30,071 nt of DNA from NCBI GenBank assembly GCA_003485765.1, contig DNHS01000060.1:1-30071 (forward strand). The letters run 5' to 3'. Both the position numbers and the translations under genes were made by a program. This document shows positions 1 to 9,338 of the stretch, piece by piece (positions within the stretch are counted from its first letter, which is position 1; every line of letters begins with the position of its first letter). The notes below the pieces were generated by a model. It searched no databases and was not told the DNA's origin. It was given only the letters and a program-made list of their open reading frames with translations. The stretch is from Candidatus Omnitrophota bacterium. Its GTDB lineage: Bacteria; Omnitrophota; Gorgyraeia; Gorgyraeales; Gorgyraeaceae.

Positions 1-3000
1 TATAAGAATATCAATATCTTTAAAGAATCCTACAAAGCTGAAAAAACAATAGACCAGTCTAAGATTATAAAAGAGTCTCAAGAGATCCTATCAATCCTCC
101 AGTCTATCTTAAAAGATAAGGACAATAAAAATGAATTAAAGTCATTATCAATAAAAGCAAGCTTATTTAAAGATAAGAAAATTTCCCCATTCTCATTCTA
201 TAGCTACCTGGATGAATTAGCCCGTAGACACATAAAAGACTTGGATAGCTACACTAACTTAATTAACTTCGTATCATATTTAAAGAAAATAAACTCCCTT
301 GATTCCAACAAGCTCTTTAATGAAATAGAAGAACTCACTTATGATATAAAAGACCTTATCTCAGACAACCCTAACCAGAAACTACTTACTAAATCCATTA
401 GGAATATAAGATTCCTTGAAAGCTTCTTTAACCTCAAAGTCTCTAATGAAGACTTTGAGCGTTATCTTAAAGATAAGGATTCTTTCAAAGAAAGCTGGTT
501 TAAATCTACTATAGAAGTTTTCGACTCCGCTTCCATAGCAAATTCCAGTGGCCGTTCGAACAATATTCTTCGAGCGAGCGAAGCGAGTCGAGAAGAATCT
601 TTAATAGATAAAAACCTCCCAGACTTAGAAAACTTCTACGAACTTGCCCATACAAGAGACATTGCTATGTTTAATAACGCAATATCTGAAATAGATAAGC
701 GTAAAAGCAGAACCTCAGCCATGATAGCAGGCGGGTTCCACACCAGAGGCATCACAGATCTCTTAAAAGAAAAAGGCTATTCCTACGTAGTCATCTCCCC
801 ATATTCAAAAACCCAGATAGATGAAGAGAACTACAGGGATTTATTGGCAGGGAAGAGAAAGCCTCTTAAAGAATTGATAAAAGGGCTCAATAGTTCACTT
901 AGACTTATGCTTATGTGGGTAAATGATGAATTTAGAGAAGATTTTCAAAAATACCTGCAAAAAACAACTGATGCTGGAATAATAACAAAAGATAAAATAA
1001 CGCTATCTGACCCAAGGCCAAGGTTTATCTGTGTAATGGCTGCTTGTATGGTCCAAATCTTTTTAGCAAAAAACAAACCTATCAAAGAATTAGCTTCTGC
1101 ATTTAATCCAGCTTTTAGGAACATACTCAAAGGGAATATTACTATAAGACAAGCTGAAGATAAATCTTATCATATTAATTATGAAGACCAATATTTAGCG
1201 GTTTCAGAAGACAATGGACAGGCTATACGCGAGGCTACCAAAGGTGAATTTGAAATAGAAAACCCAATAGTCACAATCTCGCCAACATCTGAAGAAGCTG
1301 CTACAGCAGCTGGTCCTGCACGAGTCAACCAAGCTATATCTGCTGTTGAGTTAACTGACTTAGATAGGACACAACTTGCTCGAGTCTTGCAAGAGTTAAT
1401 CTTAGCATCCAGAGATGGGAACTATTCTGGTAGTTCGGGGGTACTTGGTATAGTTTCTTACAATGAAAAATTAATAGAACGTTGTCGTCAGGTTGCTCAC
1501 AACGATGAAGTAAGAGCTCAGTTGAATCGGATTAATTTTTATACTATTCAAGCTCAAGTACGCAGTTTACAGAGCAAGGCTTATGATTTAAGAGTAAATG
1601 GTTATTTAGAAAGAGCGATAGGTAAATATAAAGAAGCGCTTGATTACACAAGTAGACATGACTATGCTGACTTCAAGGGGATTATTGATGAATTAGAACA
1701 AGCTATTGCCGGAGCAGAAAAGCTTCAGCAGCCGCTACGGGAAAATATGGATGCATTACCTTTTGTGCATTTTTTCTACTCTGAGGCAGATGGATATAAA
1801 ATTCTTAATCGCGTGAGCAGTTCTGAATTAGAAGTTATGATTCTCCAGCCGACACTCCAAGATAGTCCAATAGAAGCATCGCATCCAATCGTCCTTGTTT
1901 TACAGCCATATGAAGATAGAAGCTATTTTGTTGGAGGAATGGCAGTGGCGAGTTTTGCAGATGGGGTTATTTCCGAACCCCAAACAGTAACCCTAATTAA
2001 AGACAAAAGCTATATACAAAGAGGCATTACTTTACTTGTGTTAAAAGGCGAGATTAAAGAGTGGCGCTCTTCAATGAGCATGCAGCGCTCAGCTGTAAAT
2101 ATGTATAAACGTATGCAAGCCGATGAGCGTTTATCGATCATACATAATAACGGACAATATGTTGTAAGGAAAAGAAACTTGGTAACCTCTTCGCCTATTA
2201 CCGCCGCCCAAATAGCCACTGAAGCCATAGCCAAAGCCGCTAATGATACCTCTGCCGGGGCAATGGGCAGTATTGACGTAGTAAGCCCTACTGATGAAGA
2301 CAGGCATCCTGAAATAACAGCCAAATTAAAAGCAAGGCGCGAGGAATTTGAGGGCATTGCAAAGGATGCGCCTATTGAAGACATATATGGTATCCAAGCC
2401 AGAGTGATTAAAGTTCCTTTATATAATGAAATAGCAGGCTATAATTTTAAAGCGCAGGATGGCACGCATATAATAGCGTTAAACTCAATTACGTCTAAAG
2501 CTATTCAGGAAGAAGCCAAATTCCATGAAGCGAGAGAAATCTACTGGATAGGTAAAGGATTTATTCCACGAGAAGCCCATGTAATTGCCTGGGCAGAACA
2601 GGTTATTAAATTTTCAAAGGATGGTAAACTCACTCCATATCAAATGATCCAACTGGCTAAAATGGGCAAGGCTGATTTAGAGAATATCATAAAAGAAGGC
2701 CGCATTTTTCACAGAGCCGTTTTACAGGAAGCGATTGCCGAAGGCGCTGATATAACCATGGATGATATAGAAAAATATGAGAGAAATTTTAAGGAGTACG
2801 CTGAGAAAATGTTAGACGAGATAAAAGACATAAGAGCTGCCACTAGTGAGGATGCGGGAACGAAATATAATAAGCGGAAAGAACCCATGGAAGATGCTGT
2901 AGGCGTATATTACAATCCGCATCCTGGAGATGTTAATAAGATGGCATTAGGGGCATTTATGATGATTGAAGCAGACGGTATGGGCGGCGAGGGATTTTTT

Positions 3001-6000
3001 GGGTCTGGTAAAATTGCAGCGGAGATTATTAAAGAAAGGGCAGGAGAAATTTATTTTAATGAAGCTAGAGGGGTTGATATAGAAGCGCGATTACGGGATA
3101 CAATGGAAAGACTGAATAATGAAATCCGAGATGCAGAATTAGATGGCGGAGGGACAGCTGTTGATCTGGTTGTTTTTGTTGAAGAGGGTGGCAAGCAAAA
3201 AGCATATATCGCCCATATAGGCAATACTGAAACATGGTTAGCCCGCAATGGCGTTACATATATTCTTACCAATAGCCATGCTTTTGCTATGGCGGTGTTT
3301 GAAATGGGAGCTATAGATTTACTACAAGCAGTAAAACACCCAAGAAGGAGTGAATTAGGTAGAGCTCTACATGGAAAACCTGGAGATGTACAAAAAATGA
3401 ATGTACAAGTTGTATCAATTGAACTTCAAGATGGAGATAAATTATTGACTTTTAGCGATGGAGTAGGGGATGTTTTTAGGGAATATAGTGTGGTAAATCC
3501 TGAGAAAAATTTTTATCATTATAATATGGTAAAAAAACTAAAAGATGGTAAAGAAGGTGAATCAGGAGAGGTGCAAATCGACCCATCAAAAGCAAAGCCA
3601 GGAGGGCTGCTTGTAGAAGCAGTATTACAAGGCTCTGAACAGAAGATAGCTGATTTTATTGCTGGCAAAGCAAGAGAATTTGCGGCAGGAATTAACAAAG
3701 ATAAAATTGATAATATTTCTGTATGCGCTGCTACTGCGCCTGTAGTGTTGACAAAAACGAAAATGCAAAGAGTGGAATTAGGAGGAGAACAAAAGGAAGG
3801 GGAATTAACAAAGCCTTTTATAGGCGATTTATGGATAAAAGCAGGTTCGAATTGGTATCGTATTTGGAATGAAAAAGATGACGGCCCTATATATTTACAG
3901 AGATATGACAGTGGAAAAAATATTTTAAAAGGTGAGGATAGATTTTTTGGAATAAATTTTGTATTTACAATTGGAAGAGATAGAGCAAGAAATCCAAACT
4001 ATCCTGTTGATGACGGAGAACTGTCCAGGTTACATTTTTCAATAGAAGTTTTTAAGCAAGACAATAAGTTGTTTTTCACAGTTAAAGATCTGGAATCTAC
4101 TAATGGCACTACTATTGAATATATAGAAGAGGTGGCTGAATCTTCTGCTGAGTCCTTATTGGCCACAGCCGCCTTTCACCTTACCGAGCATAAAGAACCT
4201 TTGGAGGATGAACATCTGCTTAAGAAACATGAACTTGAAAAAGACGAAGGGGCAATGCTTGTTGATAACATGAAAACAGCAGCTGCGGTATTGGCTTATT
4301 ATGGCGCAGATGTAGATGGTAGGCATGAGAAAGTTACCATTGATGTTGATGGAGTTAAAGTAAATGTCCGTGTTGCAAACAATATAAAAGAAGCAGGTAT
4401 TACGGTGGAAGATGTAGCAAAAATGATAAATGGACAAGTTAAAGTTTTGAAGCAAAAAGGATACTCAGAAGAAGAAATACGGAAAGCGCTCTCAGGCTTG
4501 CTTATCGTAGCTGCTGATAAATTACCTAAAGCTGCTTTGGGTGGTGACTGCGTAGGCAATAAACTTGTCCTCTTAAGCAAAGGCCTAAGTAAAATAGAGG
4601 ATAAAACTGCGCGGATCATTATGGCAGACGCAACCCTCTATCATGAAATAAGCAAACACGAACTGACAGGATTAGGCAATGACGCCCACATCGAGAAGAA
4701 CGATGCGGATGATGTGGAGTATGTAATAAGAGCAGCTAAAGAAAAAGGTTTTGCGAATCTTCAAGATTTTATAAATGCTATTAGGCCTACATTATCAGGG
4801 TCGGAGTTATTTAAGATGTTATTAATGGCAGAATTAGAAGAGACAATTTCCTCTGCAATAGCAGTATTACGCCGATATAGAAGTTTTATAACTGATGTAA
4901 GTATAGGAAGTTCAATTGATAAACTAAAAGAGTCTATGGATGGTGCACGAACTTTGGTTGAGGAGGAAGAAGATGTTAGTGAAAAAATCAGAAAAGCAGA
5001 AAGGCGATTAGAAGAAGCAAAAACCTTAGTAAATAGGATATTAGATGAAGCAGATAAATCTAATTTTATCCAAAAAATAGCTAAGCAAGGACTTCTGGAT
5101 TTATTAACAAAGGCAAGAGAATTAGTAAAAGGAAGATTTGGAGCGAATTCAGAGCAATTTATTTTTTATGCAAAAACAATAAACGAACTTGCTGAAACTC
5201 TTAGTAGTTTTCTTAATGGCGGAAGAATAATAGAAAGCCTGGATGAGATAGGTAACAATATCTGGGCTTTAGTCAATGAGATAGAAACTGCGCCACAAAA
5301 AGGACAGGTATCAGGCGATGTTTTTATAAGAGATTATAATATATACTATATTTTAAACTTCAGGGCAAGTTTTGGAGAACGCGAAGATTTTATTGCGGTA
5401 TTAAATGAGAATGGAACAATAGCGTCTATGTCTAAAAAAGGTTCACAAGTTACAAAAAGCCTAAAAGATCCAGGAAATCAGATAGAAATAACTATAGAAA
5501 AACAACAAGATGGTTCATATAAAATCACTAATATAAAACGTAGAATTGAACAAACTAAGATAATAGGTAAACAATTAGAATTATTAAATGCATTAGTCGA
5601 AGATTATAACAAAATTGAGCCGGAGATAAATGGCATAATAATGAGTAATTTTGATAAACTCTCTTCTGAAATTCAAGAAGCTGGCGAATATAGAGTTTTA
5701 ATAGAAAATAGCGGAAGAATAACAATTGTCAGTAAAACAACTCCTTGGTTTGCTTTTAGCTTTGAGGTTGAAGAGGGAGTATTGCAAATAAGTGAAAATG
5801 TTAACATAAGGGAAGGTAGACAAATGTCTCCTAAACAGCTGGTACTATTTAGACTCTCTGCTATGGCATTCAATAAAAGCCAGGAACAAAAAGTTGCTGT
5901 AGTGATTGCCGATATACAGAACCAGAGGGGCCTGGACAAAGGACAGGTTAATGTATTAACTGACTTCTTGAATGGTGACGTGGGCATAGACGAAGCCTCT

Positions 6001-9000
6001 GAGCGCCTTGTAGGCACTGTAGTGCGAATGGTTCGGGGAGATATAGTTACACTGGATACAGAGGGAGCCAGAGTTTTACTTACTGTGGCCTTGGTTAGCA
6101 CTGTCTATAACTTAAGTAGAATAGAACGAGTTGCTGTTGGAGCCTACCTCAGTATGATAAATCTAGGAGGTAGCAGTGTTTGGAATTTTGCTAACACGAT
6201 AATGTATAATGGAGGTCGCAGTCGCAGTAGCGCAGACAGCGTAAGAATTTTGCAGGAAGCAGCCTACTTCTTGAAGATGGGATTATTGCCTGATGGTCTG
6301 ATTAAGCCATCTCGTAGCGCAGAAGAAGCCCTTAAATATCTACAGTTACAAAGCGGAGATACTCTCCTTAGTCTTGGTAGCGGCATATCAGTAGATGAAG
6401 TGAAGTTTGCGCTTGAAGTTCCAGGCTTGAGCATAATTGCATTGGACAAAAATGCAGATTTAATGACGCAAGCCAAAGCCAATGCACAAAAGGCAGGCGT
6501 TACAGCGCAATTTGATTTTAAGGAAAAAGATTTTATACAAGGGTTAGACCTTGCGGATAATTCAGTAAAAGCTATTTATGCCAGGCTTTCCCTGCATGGC
6601 CTATCGCGACAGGAACTTGAGCGGGTATTTACTGAGATGTATCGAGTTTTAACTCCTGGAGGGAAAATCTTTATTGTGGTGAAGTCTGATAAGGGATTTA
6701 GCGGTAGATATCGAGGAGCGTCTTATGATAAGGCTACTGGTTTATGGACATATGTGAATGAGTTAGGAGAGAGGTTATCCAGACAATCATTTGAGAACGA
6801 TGCGAATCTTAAGAGTTACGCGCAGGATATTGGGTTAGAACAGATTAATGTTATGGCACACAAGGAAATAGTTCATCTTGATTCTGCAAGAACAGCGCTT
6901 GATGACCAGTCTACAGAGCTATTGACGTTGACTGCTTCCAAGCCAACCCTTTCTGCTGTTCAAGCCGCCGCCCAAACTGCGGCTAATCCTTTTGGCGAAA
7001 TAATACGCCATCTAAACAAGAGGTTTGGGTTGGATATTGAAATTAATGGATTGCCATCTTTTGAAGGTGAATTGATAAGATATGACGCATACGAAGAGAT
7101 AATGCGAAAAGGAGAAAAGGCAGACGCCCTTTATATTATTAATAAAGGAGAGGTTGAAATTCCTATAGCAAAAGATGGAATAGGCATTACCTTTGTAAGA
7201 GGAAAGGGCAATATTGTTGGAGAAATGGGAATTTTAGGATTACAGCAAAAGCGCTCTGCCGTAGTTTACGCAGGAGCTGCTGGAGCGACATTGCTTCGCA
7301 TACCTTATGAAAAGATATTGCCTTTTATGAAGAATAATCCCCAGCTGTTTTTTATATTGAATTTATATATTATGGAGAACAGGATTTATCAGGCAGATTT
7401 GAAAAAATACGCTTTGAAGATAGCGGAGCGTGAAAATAAAGACATAGGAGATATGCGTATACGGGTTATAGAAAAAGGCCCTGAGGATAATTTTGAAAAG
7501 GCCCTATTTTTATTCAACCATGTTGGAAATATATTAGATGAGGCCACTATAGATGAGATAAGAATAAGAGATATAGCTGCGCAACTTCCGATTACGCTAG
7601 AGGAATTATCTGAGCGATTGCCGCGATACGCTATACAAGAGCACGGTTATAGCGGCAAGAACACATGGGGAGTTGCTCTTGATATTAATCCTAAAGTCAT
7701 AGAAGAGGTATGGGATATAGTCATCAAGTATCCGCATTTTTTGGATGTGATTTCTGGTTTAGATACGAAGTCGGGTATATCTGAGGATGAACAACTGTTT
7801 ATTTTTTATAAGCTATGCGTAATATATCTTACTGCCAAAGCGCCCTTTGCCAAGGAAGCTCAGACGCCAAAAGCGCGCTTACGGGCCTATATTTTACAAT
7901 ATCTCGCAGAGGATGCCTTGGCGAGAACAATCACTTATGCGGCACAAGATGGCGCATTGACAGTTCCTTCTTTATCTCCGGATAAAGCGCATCTTTATGG
8001 TATTTCCAGCGCTTACAGTGAGCTTATAGAGTATGATGGCGTAATAAATTCTTTTTATAGAGCTATCTTGCGCGGAGAACTTTATTATGAGATGGCAGTG
8101 GATTTTAACTTCTGGACGCCAGGTGCCTATTTAAAAGAAGAAATGACCAAACCTATGAAAGAAGCGATACGCATACTGGCTGAACGTTCAGGTATGCGCC
8201 TTTCTATTCATGGCCCTATATTTTATGCTATGCCGGGCGTTGAATATAATTCCGAAATAATAGTAAAGGCCTATAAGAATACAGTAGATTTAGCTAAGGA
8301 AATAGGAGCCAGTAGTATAGTGGTTCACGTTACTTTCGAAGAAGAGATAGATGATTTAGTAAAAATTGCGCTTTATGGCGCCCAGCAAGGGATTGAGATA
8401 TCTCTTGAGAATAGCCGCGCACTTAATGGAGGCCCTTATCAGAATGCCAGGAGATTTTTGGATGTTGCAAAAGAAGTTGCGCAACGAGTATCAGAAAAAA
8501 GCGGGAATACAGATTTTCTAAGCCAGACTTGGGATTTCTCGCATTTTGCATTATGCCCAGAAGTACTTGCTGCGAGAAAAAATTCAGAAAAAGCTGCAAC
8601 AACAGCGTTAAAGGAAATAATTGGGGAAATTTTAAACTGGACGTTTGATAAAAATCCAGATAGCCCGCGCATACGCCTTAGAAAAATTCATTTAAGCCAA
8701 CATGAAGGTAAAACAGATTTGCATAATTTAGGAGTGGCGGAAGAAGATGGCATTGGCAAGGTGCCTAACGTGAAAGCAATGGAGATGTTAATTGATCGCC
8801 TAACTGCGGAAGTAGTAGCTAAACTTGAAATTATCTTAGAAACAGCTAAGGTAATATCTGAGGAAGACTTAAACTGGTTAGATATTAACGTAAATATTCC
8901 TATCCGCAACAAAGCCAAAGACATTCTAGCTCAGTCCGCTGTCAAAGCCTCAGCTGCCGAGCCAGCGACGCCTGTATCCGCGCAAGAAGAGGCAAGTAGA

Positions 9001-9027
9001 TTGCGGCAAACCGATACTTCTCTTTAA
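1..9027 (+). CDS. Giant multidomain protein (PP2C phosphatase, FHA, methyltransferase, cNMP-binding, TIM barrel), 5' partial
   Basis: The frame is open from base 1, so the gene begins outside the window; the TTG at 241 is not its start. At least 3008 residues are visible. Domains by nucleotide position: a GGFHT motif (730-744), vaguely like TraB/ChaN proteins; HEARE plus EAH (2524-2580), a possible metal site; a PP2C-type phosphatase (about 2870-3760) with MED (2887-2895), DGMGG (2974), GGTA, SDGxxD (3454) and DNIS (3709), so all canonical metal ligands are present; FHA (about 3910-4115) with GR (3973), SRxH and STNGT (4096); an HExxxH module (4171-4830) also found in the gene at 10664; a SAM methyltransferase with LLSLGSG (6364) and VLTPGG (6646); a cyclic-nucleotide-binding domain (about 7060-7330, GEMG at 7219) followed by a possible Crp-like HTH (7540-7630); and a xylose-isomerase-like TIM barrel (about 8080-8860) with HGP, SLENS, WDFSH and KIHLSQHEG. 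No membrane segment is seen in the visible part. The role is probably signalling, by inference; substrates are unknown. Confidence 0.85.
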   Translation, partial: YKNINIFKESYKAEKTIDQSKIIKESQEILSILQSILKDKDNKNELKSLSIKASLFKDKKISPFSFYSYLDELARRHIKDLDSYTNLINFVSYLKKINSLDSNKLFNEIEELTYDIKDLISDNPNQKLLTKSIRNIRFLESFFNLKVSNEDFERYLKDKDSFKESWFKSTIEVFDSASIANSSGRSNNILRASEASREESLIDKNLPDLENFYELAHTRDIAMFNNAISEIDKRKSRTSAMIAGGFHTRGITDLLKEKGYSYVVISPYSKTQIDEENYRDLLAGKRKPLKELIKGLNSSLRLMLMWVNDEFREDFQKYLQKTTDAGIITKDKITLSDPRPRFICVMAACMVQIFLAKNKPIKELASAFNPAFRNILKGNITIRQAEDKSYHINYEDQYLAVSEDNGQAIREATKGEFEIENPIVTISPTSEEAATAAGPARVNQAISAVELTDLDRTQLARVLQELILASRDGNYSGSSGVLGIVSYNEKLIERCRQVAHNDEVRAQLNRINFYTIQAQVRSLQSKAYDLRVNGYLERAIGKYKEALDYTSRHDYADFKGIIDELEQAIAGAEKLQQPLRENMDALPFVHFFYSEADGYKILNRVSSSELEVMILQPTLQDSPIEASHPIVLVLQPYEDRSYFVGGMAVASFADGVISEPQTVTLIKDKSYIQRGITLLVLKGEIKEWRSSMSMQRSAVNMYKRMQADERLSIIHNNGQYVVRKRNLVTSSPITAAQIATEAIAKAANDTSAGAMGSIDVVSPTDEDRHPEITAKLKARREEFEGIAKDAPIEDIYGIQARVIKVPLYNEIAGYNFKAQDGTHIIALNSITSKAIQEEAKFHEAREIYWIGKGFIPREAHVIAWAEQVIKFSKDGKLTPYQMIQLAKMGKADLENIIKEGRIFHRAVLQEAIAEGADITMDDIEKYERNFKEYAEKMLDEIKDIRAATSEDAGTKYNKRKEPMEDAVGVYYNPHPGDVNKMALGAFMMIEADGMGGEGFFGSGKIAAEIIKERAGEIYFNEARGVDIEARLRDTMERLNNEIRDAELDGGGTAVDLVVFVEEGGKQKAYIAHIGNTETWLARNGVTYILTNSHAFAMAVFEMGAIDLLQAVKHPRRSELGRALHGKPGDVQKMNVQVVSIELQDGDKLLTFSDGVGDVFREYSVVNPEKNFYHYNMVKKLKDGKEGESGEVQIDPSKAKPGGLLVEAVLQGSEQKIADFIAGKAREFAAGINKDKIDNISVCAATAPVVLTKTKMQRVELGGEQKEGELTKPFIGDLWIKAGSNWYRIWNEKDDGPIYLQRYDSGKNILKGEDRFFGINFVFTIGRDRARNPNYPVDDGELSRLHFSIEVFKQDNKLFFTVKDLESTNGTTIEYIEEVAESSAESLLATAAFHLTEHKEPLEDEHLLKKHELEKDEGAMLVDNMKTAAAVLAYYGADVDGRHEKVTIDVDGVKVNVRVANNIKEAGITVEDVAKMINGQVKVLKQKGYSEEEIRKALSGLLIVAADKLPKAALGGDCVGNKLVLLSKGLSKIEDKTARIIMADATLYHEISKHELTGLGNDAHIEKNDADDVEYVIRAAKEKGFANLQDFINAIRPTLSGSELFKMLLMAELEETISSAIAVLRRYRSFITDVSIGSSIDKLKESMDGARTLVEEEEDVSEKIRKAERRLEEAKTLVNRILDEADKSNFIQKIAKQGLLDLLTKARELVKGRFGANSEQFIFYAKTINELAETLSSFLNGGRIIESLDEIGNNIWALVNEIETAPQKGQVSGDVFIRDYNIYYILNFRASFGEREDFIAVLNENGTIASMSKKGSQVTKSLKDPGNQIEITIEKQQDGSYKITNIKRRIEQTKIIGKQLELLNALVEDYNKIEPEINGIIMSNFDKLSSEIQEAGEYRVLIENSGRITIVSKTTPWFAFSFEVEEGVLQISENVNIREGRQMSPKQLVLFRLSAMAFNKSQEQKVAVVIADIQNQRGLDKGQVNVLTDFLNGDVGIDEASERLVGTVVRMVRGDIVTLDTEGARVLLTVALVSTVYNLSRIERVAVGAYLSMINLGGSSVWNFANTIMYNGGRSRSSADSVRILQEAAYFLKMGLLPDGLIKPSRSAEEALKYLQLQSGDTLLSLGSGISVDEVKFALEVPGLSIIALDKNADLMTQAKANAQKAGVTAQFDFKEKDFIQGLDLADNSVKAIYARLSLHGLSRQELERVFTEMYRVLTPGGKIFIVVKSDKGFSGRYRGASYDKATGLWTYVNELGERLSRQSFENDANLKSYAQDIGLEQINVMAHKEIVHLDSARTALDDQSTELLTLTASKPTLSAVQAAAQTAANPFGEIIRHLNKRFGLDIEINGLPSFEGELIRYDAYEEIMRKGEKADALYIINKGEVEIPIAKDGIGITFVRGKGNIVGEMGILGLQQKRSAVVYAGAAGATLLRIPYEKILPFMKNNPQLFFILNLYIMENRIYQADLKKYALKIAERENKDIGDMRIRVIEKGPEDNFEKALFLFNHVGNILDEATIDEIRIRDIAAQLPITLEELSERLPRYAIQEHGYSGKNTWGVALDINPKVIEEVWDIVIKYPHFLDVISGLDTKSGISEDEQLFIFYKLCVIYLTAKAPFAKEAQTPKARLRAYILQYLAEDALARTITYAAQDGALTVPSLSPDKAHLYGISSAYSELIEYDGVINSFYRAILRGELYYEMAVDFNFWTPGAYLKEEMTKPMKEAIRILAERSGMRLSIHGPIFYAMPGVEYNSEIIVKAYKNTVDLAKEIGASSIVVHVTFEEEIDDLVKIALYGAQQGIEISLENSRALNGGPYQNARRFLDVAKEVAQRVSEKSGNTDFLSQTWDFSHFALCPEVLAARKNSEKAATTALKEIIGEILNWTFDKNPDSPRIRLRKIHLSQHEGKTDLHNLGVAEEDGIGKVPNVKAMEMLIDRLTAEVVAKLEIILETAKVISEEDLNWLDINVNIPIRNKAKDILAQSAVKASAAEPATPVSAQEEASRLRQTDTSL
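554..600. repeat. Short GCGAG-rich repeat inserted in frame in the giant gene
   Basis: A local GC-rich stretch with GCGAG units and near-inverted ends (ATTCTTC near 565, GAAGAAT at 593-599) interrupts AT-rich coding sequence and encodes Arg/Ser/Glu-rich residues. The 15-mer at 562-576 recurs in reverse complement at 9117-9131, and CTTCTCGAC is shared near the other end of both copies. It looks like a dispersed repeat tolerated in a linker. Confidence 0.5.
4171..4830 (+). repeat. Shared HExxxH module, copy 1 (inside the giant protein)
   Basis: About 220 residues opening with an FHLTEH motif and containing IVAADKLP, ALGGDCV, KLVLLSKGLSKI, HEISKHELTG (His codon at 4642) and LQDFINAI. The same order of motifs is found at 11381-11990. 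My hand alignment of the last ~110 residues gives about two thirds identity, and exact DNA matches of 15 to 20 bases remain, for example TTAAGCAAAGGCCTAAG. The H-E-x3-H spacing suggests a metal site, but it is not a classical HExxH. Function unknown. Confidence 0.7.
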
Positions 9028-9046
9028 CTATATTATCAGGGCATTC

Positions 9047-9063
9047 TCCACCTACGCGGTGGG
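9047..9063 (+). terminator. Weak candidate terminator hairpin after the giant gene
   Basis: TCCACC pairs with GGTGGG (last pair a wobble) around the loop TACGC, 20 bases after the TAA at 9025-9027. It is followed by AAATTTTATAT, a poor uridine tract. It could instead be just one of the repeats in this interval. Confidence 0.3.
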
Positions 9064-9081
9064 AAATTTTATATGTCAGGC

Positions 9082-9131
9082 TTCTCGACCGGGCTTGCAT
9101 AAATAGCCACCGTGTCCGCTCGAAGAATATT
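9082..9131. repeat. Second copy of the repeat found in the giant gene
   Basis: CTTCTCGAC lies at its left end and the 15-mer CGCTCGAAGAATATT at 9117-9131. Both motifs occur in reverse complement within 554-600, but the stretch between them is longer and different here. The pattern suggests two divergent members of one short dispersed element. Confidence 0.45.
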
Positions 9132-9157
9132 AAAGCAATCTTTCTAATAGCTGTTAC

Positions 9158-9184
9158 TAGGGAACGGTTTGAAACCGTTCCCTA
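9158..9184. repeat. Palindromic repeat, copy 1 (intergenic)
   Basis: A perfect inverted repeat: TAGGGAACGGTTT, one central G, then AAACCGTTCCCTA. The same palindrome with a central A lies at 28284-28312 inside folK. Two perfect copies about 19 kb apart, one intergenic and one coding, indicate a dispersed REP-like element. Confidence 0.85.
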
Positions 9185-9204
9185 CAATACGATTGGCCTT
9201 GTCC

Positions 9205-9225
9205 GGAGGAATTGGCATTTCCTCC
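9205..9225. repeat. Small inverted repeat
   Basis: GGAGGAA (9205-9211) pairs with TTCCTCC (9219-9225) across a 7-base spacer. An A/T-rich stretch (AAAAAATTTTT) starts six bases after it. It may be another repeat remnant; no function is claimed. Confidence 0.45.
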
Positions 9226-9253
9226 CACCCAAAAAATTTTTCATAGGCGTAGA

Positions 9254-9298
9254 CTCTATGGGGACATGTCAAAAAGGGGCACGCATATGACCATAGAG
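9254..9298. repeat. Inverted repeat CTCTATGG/CCATAGAG
   Basis: An 8-base perfect inverted repeat, with arms at 9254-9261 and 9291-9298, separated by 29 bases. The spacer contains TCAAAAAGGGGCACG, which is close to a stretch at 10589-10604 on the other side of the ATPase gene. Confidence 0.45.
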
Positions 9299-9300
9299 AG

Positions 9301-9338
9301 ACTTAGTAGCCACAGGCCAAAGCCTGTAGCTACTAAGT
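9301..9338. repeat. Strong 38-base hairpin upstream of the ATPase promoter
   Basis: ACTTAGTAGC plus ACAGGC pairs with GCCTGT plus GCTACTAAGT around the loop CAAA, with a single C/A mismatch. This gives about 16 base pairs. No uridine tract follows, so it does not look like a terminator. No second copy was noticed in the window. Confidence 0.65.

Noticed and set aside
4156..4455. Antisense open frames opposite the giant gene
   Set aside because: Several occur along the gene, all with codon-shadow composition and no supporting motifs.
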